DNA of 23,002 nt from an uncultured Acetatifactor sp. (GCA_910589655.1 CAJUTJ010000025.1:1-23002); one strand, 5' to 3'; counted from the first letter of the stretch, positions 14,032 to 22,996 are shown. The notes: generated by a model from the sequence alone, not told the origin. Translations and numbers: made by a program.

Positions 14032-16404
14032 ATGTTTGTACTAAAGAAACGAAAGTATCATTGGCTTGACATGTGGCTCATGCCTTTTCACTGCGCTCCT
14101 GTGAGTACCGTGGCTGTCACAGCCCAGAAGCTGATTACGGCTTTGGCGAATGTATTTCAGGTAGTTGTGGTGGCGGAATTTCTGGACGGCGCCATTGAGG
14201 CGGTGGTCAACAGAAGATTTGACAGAGGTACAGTGATCTGGTTTTTCTTAATGCTTCTGATTGTCAGCTGGAAGCGAGTGTCTTTTCATATCGGAAATAT
14301 TTTCACCAACCATGTAACCATACACGGCAATGAGCAGATTTCCGCAGAAATTACCGGAAAGCGGGACAGGATGGAATACTATTTCTTGGAGGATCCCAAG
14401 ATAGAGGAATTGTCCAACCGCCTTACCGGAAAGCTGGAGAGAAATTTGCAATGGAATCTGCAATGGTTCCTAAACCTTTTCGCCATCAATATTCCCCGGA
14501 TCGCGGGTGTCCTGCTGATTATGGCAGGATATGTATGGTGGCTGTCACTGGTGGTATTGGCGTTGACGGTGCCCTTGTTTCTCTTCTCCTTAAAGAGCGG
14601 GAAAAAGGTGTATCGCGCCTTTGAAGAAGCGGCGGTATATGAGAGGCGGCATAAATATTTGTTTACCGTATTGACCGGAAGGGAGACCACGGAGGAGCGG
14701 AGTTTGTTTGGCTATACCGGGCAGGTGAACGGGCAGTGGCATGAGCAGTATGAGAAAGCGGTAAGGCAGGATTTGAAGTCGGAACTGCTGTTTATGGGGA
14801 ATTCTTTGAGGGGAATTGTAATCAACGGCTTGCTGTCCATGATTGTGGTGCTGATTATGATACCCTTGACCGCATCCGGAAAGCTGACGGCAGGTATCTT
14901 TATTTCATTGGCTACTTCCATGTATGACCTGATAGATATTATGGGCTATAACATGTCAAGGGCTGTCAATCAGGTGGCTGTGGCACAAGAGTATATGAAG
15001 GATTTCACTGCCTTTGCGGCGCTGCCGGAGCGGGAGGAACCGACAGGGGCCAAGCAGGCAAAAGATCCTAATGCAGAGTGCAAACAGTCACGAGAAGCGG
15101 GCTTATCAGTTGCGGAGAGGAAATCACCGCAAGAAGCGGGCCTGTCGGCTGTGGAGAGGAAATCACCGCAAGAAGCGGGCCTGACGGCTGCAGAGAGGAA
15201 ATCACCGCAAGAAGCGGGCCTGTCGGCTGCGGAGAGGAAATCACCGCAAGAAGCGGGCCTGACGGCTGCGGAGAAGAAATCACCGCAAGAAGCGGTCTTG
15301 TCGGCTGCGGAGAAGAAATCACCGCAAGAAGCGGGCTTGTCGGCTGCAGAGAGGAAGCAGAGCCGAGAGACCGGCCGGGCGGCAAGAGAGGACGGACAGG
15401 ATAGCAAGGAGGGGAAAGAACGGGAAAAAACGTCACAGGGAGAAGTCCCCCGGCTGGAAGCGTTGGAATTTCGCCATGTTACCTTCCGGTATCCCGGTGC
15501 GGATGCGGATATATTGAAGGATTTTTCCATGAAACTGGAAAATGGCAGACACTATGCCGTGGTAGGGGAGAACGGAGCGGGAAAAACTACTTTGATCAAG
15601 CTTCTTACAGGGCTCTATAGGGAGTACGAGGGTGAAATCTTATATAATGGCATGGAAATGCGTACCTTTTCCAGAGAGGAATGGTTTCGGATCTTTTCCT
15701 GTGTTTTTCAGGATTTTGCCAGATATTATCTGTCCGTAGAGGAAAATATCTGTCTGGGCATGGGCGGTATGGACTTTGAGGAACACGAGGATAGTCAACG
15801 GAAGGAAAAGCGTATAGCCCGCATGGAGGGTGCGGCAAAACAGATGGATATCCATGAATCCATTTCCGGTTTGAAGCACGGCTATGAGACCCGTCTCGGA
15901 AAACTGGATGAGGACAGCGTGGATCTGTCCGGCGGACAATGGCAGAGGGTGGCAATGGCAAGGGCATTGATGAACGACGCGCCGCTGCTTTTGCTGGATG
16001 AGCCTACCGCAGCTCTGGATCCCATCAGTGAAAGCAAGCTGTATGAGGAATTCGGCGAAATCAGTAAGAACCGCACTACCATTTTTATCAGCCACAGGCT
16101 GGGATCCATCAAGCTTTCAGACCATATTTTCCTGTTGAAGGACGGTTGTGTCAAGGAACAGGGAAGCCATGAGGAGCTGATGGCGCTTCACGGCATCTAT
16201 GCCAATATGTACGAGACACAACAGAGCTGGTACAACGAAGAAAAGGACGGAGATGCCGGAATAAAAACAGAGGAGACAACGGAAGGCAGCGGCGGAGCCG
16301 AAATGAAAACAGAGGAGACAACGGGAGGCAGCGGCGGAACCGGATCAAAAACAGGGGATGCATCGGAGAAGGGCGGAGGAGCCGAAGCAAAGGGGGTATC
16401 ATGA
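14032..16404 (+). CDS. ABC half-exporter 1A with repetitive linker
   Basis: The 790-residue protein has six probable membrane helices in residues 20-310, then a linker (about 335-465), then an ATPase domain: Walker A VVGENGAGKTTLIKLL (about 510), Q-loop FQDFARYYLSVEENI, signature VDLSGGQWQR (about 631), Walker B LLLLDEPTAALDP with catalytic Glu (about 652) and ISHRLGS (H-loop, about 685). The linker contains a 39-bp tandem array and the C-terminus a second repetitive tail (see separate entries). The RBS GGGGAG lies five bases before the ATG. The next gene starts in its stop codon (ATGA). Together they should form a heterodimeric exporter. Its paralogue is at 19003-20967 and lacks the array. 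Confidence 0.9.
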   Translation: MFVLKKRKYHWLDMWLMPFHCAPVSTVAVTAQKLITALANVFQVVVVAEFLDGAIEAVVNRRFDRGTVIWFFLMLLIVSWKRVSFHIGNIFTNHVTIHGNEQISAEITGKRDRMEYYFLEDPKIEELSNRLTGKLERNLQWNLQWFLNLFAINIPRIAGVLLIMAGYVWWLSLVVLALTVPLFLFSLKSGKKVYRAFEEAAVYERRHKYLFTVLTGRETTEERSLFGYTGQVNGQWHEQYEKAVRQDLKSELLFMGNSLRGIVINGLLSMIVVLIMIPLTASGKLTAGIFISLATSMYDLIDIMGYNMSRAVNQVAVAQEYMKDFTAFAALPEREEPTGAKQAKDPNAECKQSREAGLSVAERKSPQEAGLSAVERKSPQEAGLTAAERKSPQEAGLSAAERKSPQEAGLTAAEKKSPQEAVLSAAEKKSPQEAGLSAAERKQSRETGRAAREDGQDSKEGKEREKTSQGEVPRLEALEFRHVTFRYPGADADILKDFSMKLENGRHYAVVGENGAGKTTLIKLLTGLYREYEGEILYNGMEMRTFSREEWFRIFSCVFQDFARYYLSVEENICLGMGGMDFEEHEDSQRKEKRIARMEGAAKQMDIHESISGLKHGYETRLGKLDEDSVDLSGGQWQRVAMARALMNDAPLLLLDEPTAALDPISESKLYEEFGEISKNRTTIFISHRLGSIKLSDHIFLLKDGCVKEQGSHEELMALHGIYANMYETQQSWYNEEKDGDAGIKTEETTEGSGGAEMKTEETTGGSGGTGSKTGDASEKGGGAEAKGVS
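15082..15354 (+). repeat. 39-bp tandem array (13-residue units) in the ABC linker
   Basis: Seven 39-base units lie head to tail: a diverged first unit (15082-15120), then six units at 15121, 15160, 15199, 15238, 15277 and 15316, each encoding KSPQEAGLSAAER or a close variant (S/T, A/V, R/K changes). A degenerate eighth unit follows (KQSRETGRAARE). The unit length is a multiple of three, so units can be gained or lost in frame. The encoded segment is charged and helix-prone. Confidence 0.9.
16258..16404 (+). repeat. Repetitive C-terminal tail of ABC half-exporter 1A
   Basis: After the ATPase domain the protein ends in about three 14-residue units: IKTEETTEGSGGAE, MKTEETTGGSGGTG and the diverged SKTGDASEKGGGAE. 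The unit length (about 42 bp) differs from the linker array. It looks like a flexible, unstructured tail and is not present in the paralogue at 19003. Confidence 0.6.
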
Positions 16405-18224
16405 TGGGTAAGGCCAAGGTTAGGAAACAAAAGCAAGGGAATGGGGCAGGACTGTTCGCTATGGCGGCTCATATGATTGCCATGGGAGCAAAAAGAAAGC
16501 CTCTGCTGCTCCTTATCTTCCCCTTGTTGATGATGGGGATCGGATTGGCAACTACGGGAAATACCTTTATAAAACAGTACTTTTTTGAATCTGTGGAGGG
16601 GCTGGTAAAGGGGAATGAACAGGTTTCCGTTGTACTTATTTACGGCGCCGTGACAGCCATGTTCCCTGTTTTACTCTATATGCTGCGGCAGCTGTCAAAT
16701 TTTGTGATGGTGGCATTTTTCAGGACGGCGGAAGGGTTTATGGGAAAGGAGCTGAATGAAAAAGCGGCAAGGATAGATCCGCTGGTATATGAGGATAATC
16801 GCTTTTTGGATCAGATTAACAAAGCCTATATGGGACTTCAATCCGTGGGTGACGTTGTAGTCAGTATGATCGTATTGGTGCTGAACCAGAGTGTATATAT
16901 CATATCCATGGCAGTATATCTGTTCAATGTCAAACCGGCATTGCTTATCATATTCTGCATATCTTTTGTACCCAATATCATAGGGACGGTGGTGCGGAAG
17001 CGGATGTATGCCAAGATGGAGCATCAGGCGGCTCCTTACCGCAGGCGGTATGAGTATTTTGAGAAATGTATCTGCAGCAGGGAATATGTCAAAGAGACCA
17101 GACTTTGGAGATCGGAAGGTTTCTTTAAAAAGATGTACAGGAAAAATCTGAGGGAATGCACCAGATTGGATTGGCAGACCTCAAAGCATGTGCTTTTTAT
17201 AGAATTAGGGCTGCGTTGCCTGACGCTGACAGGCTATGTGGGAACAATTGTCATGCTGTTTTATTTTATGTCAAAAGGAGAGGTCGGCGTGGGGGTTTTT
17301 GCGGCGATATTTACCTCTTTGGATCAGCTGTTTTCCCGTATCAACGAATTGTTCGACGTGCAGATCGGAGCCATCGGCAGGAGCTACGGCAAGGCGCAGA
17401 ACTTTTTTGATTTCCTGAATCTGCCGGAGCGTCAGGGGCAGCTTGAGGAGCCCTTGAAGAGAGAAATAATAGAGCTGAAAAAGGTATCCTTTACTTATCC
17501 GGGCAGCGACAGGCCGGCATTGGAAAATATTAACCTGACAGTGAGGAAGGGAGAGACAATTGCCATTGTGGGCGTAAACGGATCAGGGAAATCCACTTTG
17601 ACACGTCTGCTGACGGGGCTGTATCTTCCCGCTTCGGGGGAACTGCTGATTGATGGGAAACATGTAAGCGAAATATCTCCCAAAGCGCTGTACCGGAATG
17701 TTTCTGCGGTCTTCCAGCGGTATCAGTCCTACAAGATGACAGTGGCGGAAAATGTGAAAATTTCGGAGACTGGAAAAGAGGGTACGGCGGATGGCGCCGG
17801 CAATATGGCCGTTGAGGATTCGCTGGAAAAGGCTGATTTCCCCACGGACAGCGAAAAGCTGTCGGAAGGTCTGGATACTATGCTGGGCAAGGATTTCGGC
17901 GGAATAGATCTGTCTGGCGGGCAGTGGCAGAGGCTTGCCATTGCCAGAGGTTTATACCGCGCCCATGACATGATTGTTCTGGACGAGCCTACGGCGGCGA
18001 TAGATCCTTTGGAGGAAGCGGATATTTACCGGAAATTTGCGGAAATATCCAGAGATAAGACGGCATTTATCGTAACCCACAGACTGGGTTCCGCCCAGAT
18101 TGCCGACAGAATCATTGTCATGGATTCAGGGCATATCGTGGACATGGGAACCCATGAGGAACTGATGCGCCGGGAGGGCAGATACCGGGAAATGTACCAC
18201 GCTCAGGCAAAGTGGTATGCATAG
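16401..18224 (+). CDS. ABC half-exporter 1B
   Basis: The 607-residue protein starts in the stop codon of 1A (ATGA overlap). The membrane domain covers about residues 30-320, with helices such as PLLLLIFPLLMMGIGLATTG and LTLTGYVGTIVMLFYFM. The ATPase has Walker A IVGVNGSGKSTLTRLL (about 388), FQRYQSYKMTVAENV (Q-loop), signature IDLSGGQWQR (about 503), Walker B MIVLDEPTAAIDP (about 523) and FIVTHRLGS. Both half-transporters keep the catalytic Glu, so neither ATP site appears degenerate, unlike in some heterodimeric exporters. The gene ends in AKWYA, as does its paralogue (20967-22772), with which it shares long nearly identical stretches. The substrate is unknown; no peptide or immunity gene lies beside it. 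Confidence 0.9.
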   Translation: MMGKAKVRKQKQGNGAGLFAMAAHMIAMGAKRKPLLLLIFPLLMMGIGLATTGNTFIKQYFFESVEGLVKGNEQVSVVLIYGAVTAMFPVLLYMLRQLSNFVMVAFFRTAEGFMGKELNEKAARIDPLVYEDNRFLDQINKAYMGLQSVGDVVVSMIVLVLNQSVYIISMAVYLFNVKPALLIIFCISFVPNIIGTVVRKRMYAKMEHQAAPYRRRYEYFEKCICSREYVKETRLWRSEGFFKKMYRKNLRECTRLDWQTSKHVLFIELGLRCLTLTGYVGTIVMLFYFMSKGEVGVGVFAAIFTSLDQLFSRINELFDVQIGAIGRSYGKAQNFFDFLNLPERQGQLEEPLKREIIELKKVSFTYPGSDRPALENINLTVRKGETIAIVGVNGSGKSTLTRLLTGLYLPASGELLIDGKHVSEISPKALYRNVSAVFQRYQSYKMTVAENVKISETGKEGTADGAGNMAVEDSLEKADFPTDSEKLSEGLDTMLGKDFGGIDLSGGQWQRLAIARGLYRAHDMIVLDEPTAAIDPLEEADIYRKFAEISRDKTAFIVTHRLGSAQIADRIIVMDSGHIVDMGTHEELMRREGRYREMYHAQAKWYA

Positions 18225-18329
18225 AGAAATGCCGGTTACTGTTCACTCGCTGTCGCCGCGAGGTGTTTTCACGCTGTTTCTGCGTGATAAACAAAATTTA
18301 TCGACGGGAGTCAAAGCAATTATTCCCTA

Positions 18330-18575
18330 ATGAAGGGAGAACCGACGGCATGCTTTCAGGAAAACTTAAGGGAAAAAGTAAATCGGATCGAAAAGAGGAT
18401 ATTAGCGGGAAAATCAAGGATGGAAATTCAGCCTTTGCAGATGGCCGTTCAGGGGATACTAAGCAGCGAGACGATAGCATTGCAGCAATTGAAATATCTT
18501 TTTGAAGGATCCGTGTTTCAAAAAGTTGCCGGATGCAAGGGTGAGGATTTCGACAGTGTAATAGGAAGCGGTTGA
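18330..18575 (+). CDS. Hypothetical short helical protein between the ABC pairs
   Basis: An 81-residue frame reads ACFQENLREKVNRIEKRILA, then KSRMEIQPLQMAVQGILSSE, QLKYLFEGSVFQ and CKGEDFDSVIGSG. It looks helical and reasonably protein-like. There is no clear RBS before the ATG at 18330, and an overlapping frame (ATG at 18351) is also open, preceded by AAGGGAG ten bases upstream. I do not recognise a family. It may be a real small protein or the remnant of a gene cut during the duplication that produced the second ABC pair. Confidence 0.35.
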   Translation: MKGEPTACFQENLREKVNRIEKRILAGKSRMEIQPLQMAVQGILSSETIALQQLKYLFEGSVFQKVAGCKGEDFDSVIGSG

Positions 18576-19002
18576 TTTTCCGGTATCTCACAGGTTGCTG
18601 TGAACGGAATTAACAGTAACTTTGACAGAACTTTCACATGTGGAGAGATACCGTTTTGCATGTTTCCCTTTGCTGTATCGGCAGAGGGAAATTTATTTTA
18701 TACTGCTTAACAGTTACAATTTCCGAGCAACCCGACTACATAACGCCAGCCATACACGTTCAACCAGTACAGTACGGTAAATTCTGGCGTTATGTAGTAT
18801 AATAGATTTATCAACAAAATTCATTGGCGCCGGATATTAACCTTTCATCCCCCATATCACACCTTTCATGTTCAGGCACTTTCAAAGAGATAAAAATAAT
18901 GTTATATTTGTAAAGCTTACAGAATGAAGGGTCTGACAATACCGTTTATGTATAAATCCATACAACGGTTTCTGCCAGAACAAAAGAAGGGGGAGGAAGA
19001 AA
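18576..19002. other. Non-coding region upstream of the second ABC pair
   Basis: No gene is seen in these 427 bases. They contain the motif GTGAACGGAATTAACAGTAAC (18600-18620), a 14-bp inverted repeat with a TATAAT (18736-18803) and a strong RBS GGGGGAGG shortly before the ATG at 19003. No unambiguous -35/-10 pair for the ABC operon stands out. Confidence 0.4.
18736..18803. repeat. 14-bp perfect inverted repeat abutting a TATAAT box
   Basis: CTACATAACGCCAG (18736-18749) and CTGGCGTTATGTAG (18784-18797) are exact reverse complements with a 34-base spacer. TATAAT (18798-18803) begins directly after the right arm, but no good -35 box lies 16-18 bases before it. It could be an operator, an RNA hairpin or the ends of a tiny inverted-repeat element. 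Confidence 0.6.
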
Positions 19003-20967
19003 ATGTTTGTATTGAAAAAGCGGAAGTATACATGGCTTGACATGTACCGGATTCCGTTCAGCTGTGCGCCGGTCAGCACGGTTTTAGTCACTTTACAGAA
19101 GGCTGTTACCGCGCTGGTGAACGTATTTCAGGTGATCGTGGTAGCGGAATTTTTGGACGGCGCCATTGCAGCGGTGGTACATAAAAGCTATGACAAGAAG
19201 CTTATTTTATGGTTCGTGCTGATGCTGCTCATGGTGAGCTGGAAGCGGGTTTCCTACAATATCGGAAGTCTTTTCACCGGTCATTTTGTCACTGTGGGAA
19301 ACCGGCAGGTATTGCAGGAATTTACGAAGAAGCGAACCAGACTGGATTACTATCTTTTGGAGGATCCTGCCACGGAGGAGCTTACGAACCGTGTGGCAAA
19401 CAGGCTGGAAGTGAATTTGTCGGAAATGCTCCAGCGTTTTGTGAATTTCTTTGTGATCTATATTCCCAGAATCGTGGGTGTGCTTTTGATTATTGCAGCC
19501 CATGTATGGTGGCTGGCCATTGTGGTGGTGGTGATGGCGGTGCCCCTTGTTTTCATCTCCCTTCGGGGAGGCCGGAAGATATACCGCGCCGGTGAGGAGG
19601 CGGCCGTGTATGAGAGACGGCACAAGTACCTTTTCGAAGTGTTAACCGGACGGGAAACTACGGAAGAAAGAAGCCTCTTCGGGTACGGCGGTGCGGTGAA
19701 CGCCCAGTGGTACCAACAGTACGATACCGCAAGGAAGATTAATATGAAAGCGGAAGCCGTTTTTACGGCAAATGTGGAAGGGGGAAGTATTATCACCAGT
19801 ATTCTGGCATCAATGGTATCTCTGATTATGGTACCTTTGACGGCGTCCGGCGCATTGAGTGTGGGTTTGTTCATCTCCCTGTCCACGGCCATCTACGATT
19901 TGGTCAATCTGATGGGATGGGAGATGACTCGTGCGGTGTCCCAGATTGCGCGGTATAGGGAGTATATGAAGGATCTTACTGCCTTTGCGGCGCTGCCCGA
20001 GCGGCAGGAGGTTCCTGACGGGGCGGAGAGTAATGAAGACCGGAAAGCGCCCGGCGGAACGCAAAGCCGAGAATTCCGGGGAAAGATCGGCGGTGCGGAA
20101 GATGTTTCCTGCCAGAGTGCCTCCGGCGGGAGTAAGGCGCAGCGGCAGGATATTCCCAAGCTGCAGACATTGGAATTCCGCCATGTGACGTTCCGCTACC
20201 CCGGTACGGAGACGGATATATTAAAAGACTTTTCCATGGAATTAAGGGAAGGCGTCCATTATGCCGTGGTAGGGGAAAACGGAGCGGGGAAATCTACGTT
20301 GATCAAGCTGCTGACGGGGCTTTACAGGGAATATGACGGTGAGATTCTGTATAACGGCAGAGAGATGAGGACTTTTCCTCAGGAAGATTGGTTTAGGATT
20401 TTTTCCTGTGTCTTTCAGGATTTTGCCAGATATTATCTGTCGGTGGAGGAGAATATCTGTCTGGGGGCGGGCGATATGGAGTCTGGGGCGGAAGGAGAGA
20501 ATAGGGCGGAAGGCGGTCTGAGAGCCCGTATGCAGGAGGTGACGGAGCAGATCGGCCTAAAGCCCGCCGTCTCGGCACTTAAATACGGATATGGGACACG
20601 TCTGGGCAAGCTGGATGAGGACAGTGTGGATCTGTCAGGGGGGCAGTGGCAAAGGCTGGCTATGGCCAGAGCCTTGATGAACGACTCGCCTGTGCTGCTG
20701 CTGGACGAACCCACTGCAGCCCTTGATCCCATCAGCGAGAGCGCATTATATGAAAAATTCGGCGAGATCAGCAGAGACAGGACTACCATATTTATCAGCC
20801 ACAGACTGGGCTCCACTAAGCTGTCGGATCATATCTTTGTCCTGAAGGACGGCTGTGTCAGGGAACAGGGAAGCCATGAGGAGCTGATGGCGGAGGGAGG
20901 AATCTATGCCGCCATGTATGAGACACAGCAAAGCTGGTATTCCAAAGAGGAAGGAGTGGAAGCATAA
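19003..20967 (+). CDS. ABC half-exporter 2A
   Basis: The 654-residue paralogue of 1A has a nearly identical start (MFVLKKRKYTWLDMYRIPFS) and the same six-helix membrane domain, with conserved blocks such as YERRHKYLFEVLTGRETTEE. The ATPase has Walker A VVGENGAGKSTLIKLL (about 422), FQDFARYYLSVEENI, VDLSGGQWQR (about 543), LLLLDEPTAALDP and ISHRLGS (about 599). The linker (about 335-385) is Gly/Ser/charge-rich but has no tandem array. The RBS GGGGGAGG precedes the ATG. The stop TAA overlaps the ATG of 2B by one base (TAATG), so translation is coupled. It should pair with 2B as an exporter of unknown substrate. Confidence 0.9.
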   Translation: MFVLKKRKYTWLDMYRIPFSCAPVSTVLVTLQKAVTALVNVFQVIVVAEFLDGAIAAVVHKSYDKKLILWFVLMLLMVSWKRVSYNIGSLFTGHFVTVGNRQVLQEFTKKRTRLDYYLLEDPATEELTNRVANRLEVNLSEMLQRFVNFFVIYIPRIVGVLLIIAAHVWWLAIVVVVMAVPLVFISLRGGRKIYRAGEEAAVYERRHKYLFEVLTGRETTEERSLFGYGGAVNAQWYQQYDTARKINMKAEAVFTANVEGGSIITSILASMVSLIMVPLTASGALSVGLFISLSTAIYDLVNLMGWEMTRAVSQIARYREYMKDLTAFAALPERQEVPDGAESNEDRKAPGGTQSREFRGKIGGAEDVSCQSASGGSKAQRQDIPKLQTLEFRHVTFRYPGTETDILKDFSMELREGVHYAVVGENGAGKSTLIKLLTGLYREYDGEILYNGREMRTFPQEDWFRIFSCVFQDFARYYLSVEENICLGAGDMESGAEGENRAEGGLRARMQEVTEQIGLKPAVSALKYGYGTRLGKLDEDSVDLSGGQWQRLAMARALMNDSPVLLLDEPTAALDPISESALYEKFGEISRDRTTIFISHRLGSTKLSDHIFVLKDGCVREQGSHEELMAEGGIYAAMYETQQSWYSKEEGVEA

Positions 20968-22772
20968 TGGATAAGACGATGGATAAACAGGGGACAGTGA
21001 AGCAGAAAAGCCTGCTTGGTATGATACGCCATGTGATGATATTGGAATGGAAAAAGAATCCTGTGATGCTGGTTTTCGCTATCGTATTTGCTGCCGTCAT
21101 GGGTGTGGTCACGGCGGCAAACGTATTTTTTAAGCAATCCTTTTTTGATTCCGTTGGCAGTCTGGCAGAGGGGAATGCCACTCTTTCCCGTACTCTGATG
21201 TGTGGTGTCGGCATGGCTATGTTTTTGGTGCTTACGCTGCTGTTGCAAGGGGCGTCGCAATTAATTTATAATAATTTTAACATGCTTATCATGGGACATA
21301 TGGGAACGCTCTTGAATGAAAAGGCTGCCCGTATTGACCCAATTGTCTATGAGGATAATCGCTGTCTGGACCAGATTAATAAGGCTTATGTAGGTATGGA
21401 GGCAGTGGGGACGGTGGTGTTTACCACGTTGTCCATTGTGCTGAGCAACATGGCATATTTTGTATTCATGGGCTGCTATTTCTTTTCCATCAAGCCCATG
21501 CTGTTGTTGGTGTTTGCGCTTTCCTTCCTGCCCTCTATCGTTGGATCTTTTATCCGAAGGAACATGTTTGCCAAGATGGAACACTTGTCGGCGCCTCACC
21601 GCAGGAAGTATGAATATTTCGAAAAGTGCCTCTGCAGCAGAGAGTATGCCAAGGAGACACGGCTGTGGCGCGGGGAGAGCTATTTCAAAAGACTCTACGG
21701 GAAAAGTCTTGACAAGTACACGGATTTGCAGTGGAAGACCACAAAGCGTTCGGAGCTTATTATGATTGCGCTGCGCTTTATGCTGTTATCGGGGTATGTG
21801 GGAACGATTATAATGCTGTTCTATTACCTGTTTCAGGGAGAAATCGGCGTAGGCGCATTTGCTGCGGTTTTTTCTTCACTGGATCAGATGTTTGACACCA
21901 TGGACGGTGTATTTAATTATCAGATCGGAGCCATCACCAGAAATTTCGGCGCGGCACAGAATTACTATACGTTTTTGAACCTGAGAGAAAGGGAAGGCAC
22001 GGATCCCGGGGCGGTAGAGCGTGGGAATATAGAGCTGAACGGAGTCTCCTTCACCTATCCTAACAGCAGCAAACCGGCGTTGGAGGACATCAATCTGACG
22101 GTGCGAAAAGGGGAGACCATTGCCATTGTGGGCGTAAACGGCTCGGGGAAATCCACTCTCACGCGGCTGCTCTCGGGGCTGTATCTGCCGGATAAAGGCC
22201 GGATGCTTGTGGACGGCAGAGATGCAAGTGAGATAGCGCCAAGCAGGCTGTACCGGGGCGTTTCCGCAGTATTTCAGCGGTATCAATCCTATAAGATGTC
22301 GGTGGACGAGAATGTCAGAATATCGGAGACGGGAAAAACTGCGGCAAACGAGGCTGTCGTCAGGGATGTGTTGGAGAAAGCCGACTTTCCTTTGGACAAC
22401 GGGAAGCTGACGGAGGGGCTGAATACCATGCTGGGCAAGGACTTCGGAGGCATCGATTTATCCGGCGGCCAGTGGCAGCGGCTTGCCATAGCCAGAGGAT
22501 TATACCGGGATCACGAACTGATTATCCTTGATGAGCCCACGGCGGCAATCGATCCTTTGGAGGAGGCGGATATTTATCGTAAGTTCGCGGAAATCTCCAG
22601 AGATAAGACGGCGTTTATCGTAACCCACAGACTGGGCTCCGCTCAGATTGCCGACAGAATCATAGTTATGGATTCGGGGCGTATCGAAGATATGGGAACA
22701 CATGATGAGCTGATGCAGCGGGAGGGCAAATACCGGGAAATGTACCATGCGCAGGCAAAGTGGTATGCGTAG
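20967..22772 (+). CDS. ABC half-exporter 2B
   Basis: The 601-residue paralogue of 1B begins MDKTMDKQGTVKQKSLLGMI. Its membrane helices include VMLVFAIVFAAVMGVVTAAN and MLLSGYVGTIIMLFYYLF. The ATPase has Walker A IVGVNGSGKSTLTRLL (about 387), FQRYQSYKMSVDENV, IDLSGGQWQR (about 497), LIILDEPTAAIDP and FIVTHRLGS. The last 200 bases are almost identical to the same part of 1B (ending REMYHAQAKWYA). It forms a coupled unit with 2A. The structured repeat begins about 60 bases after its stop codon. Confidence 0.9.
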   Translation: MDKTMDKQGTVKQKSLLGMIRHVMILEWKKNPVMLVFAIVFAAVMGVVTAANVFFKQSFFDSVGSLAEGNATLSRTLMCGVGMAMFLVLTLLLQGASQLIYNNFNMLIMGHMGTLLNEKAARIDPIVYEDNRCLDQINKAYVGMEAVGTVVFTTLSIVLSNMAYFVFMGCYFFSIKPMLLLVFALSFLPSIVGSFIRRNMFAKMEHLSAPHRRKYEYFEKCLCSREYAKETRLWRGESYFKRLYGKSLDKYTDLQWKTTKRSELIMIALRFMLLSGYVGTIIMLFYYLFQGEIGVGAFAAVFSSLDQMFDTMDGVFNYQIGAITRNFGAAQNYYTFLNLREREGTDPGAVERGNIELNGVSFTYPNSSKPALEDINLTVRKGETIAIVGVNGSGKSTLTRLLSGLYLPDKGRMLVDGRDASEIAPSRLYRGVSAVFQRYQSYKMSVDENVRISETGKTAANEAVVRDVLEKADFPLDNGKLTEGLNTMLGKDFGGIDLSGGQWQRLAIARGLYRDHELIILDEPTAAIDPLEEADIYRKFAEISRDKTAFIVTHRLGSAQIADRIIVMDSGRIEDMGTHDELMQREGKYREMYHAQAKWYA

Positions 22773-22835
22773 CTTGCGGATGCGGATATACCGGGCAGGA
22801 ATTCCGGCGGTCCGCCTCAAATGTGCCTATGGCAA

Positions 22836-22996
22836 GTGTGAAGGAAATCACTAAGCTCGGCAAGACCTCGCTAAGTGATTTCACGCTCTGCGGAGCAGAG
22901 CTTCTTCACACGGAAGAATCGCTGATGCGATTCTTCCAGACTTGCACCGATTCATAAATTGTTTGTGCCGAATACGTCGGCATGTTTGGAAGTGTG
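22836..22996 (+). repeat. Structured dispersed repeat, copy B
   Basis: This copy of the element at 5151-5266 folds into several perfect stems: GTGTGAAG (22836-22843) with CTTCACAC (22904-22911), GAAATCACT (22844-22852) with AGTGATTTC (22874-22882), GCTCTGC (22885-22891) with GCAGAGC (22895-22901), and GGAAGAATCGC (22912-22922) with GCGATTCTTCC (22927-22937). Homology to copy A continues to about 22996, near the window edge, so the right boundary cannot be set. Confidence 0.75.

Noticed and set aside
15068..15436. Long open frames on the minus strand and in another plus frame across the 39-bp array
   Set aside because: The repeat unit is a multiple of three with no stop in several frames, so every frame stays open automatically. 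Only the ABC frame continues into conserved domains.
22760..22957. A 65-residue ORF covering repeat copy B
   Set aside because: It has the same cause: translation of the repeat. The similarity of the two products reflects DNA homology, not a conserved protein.
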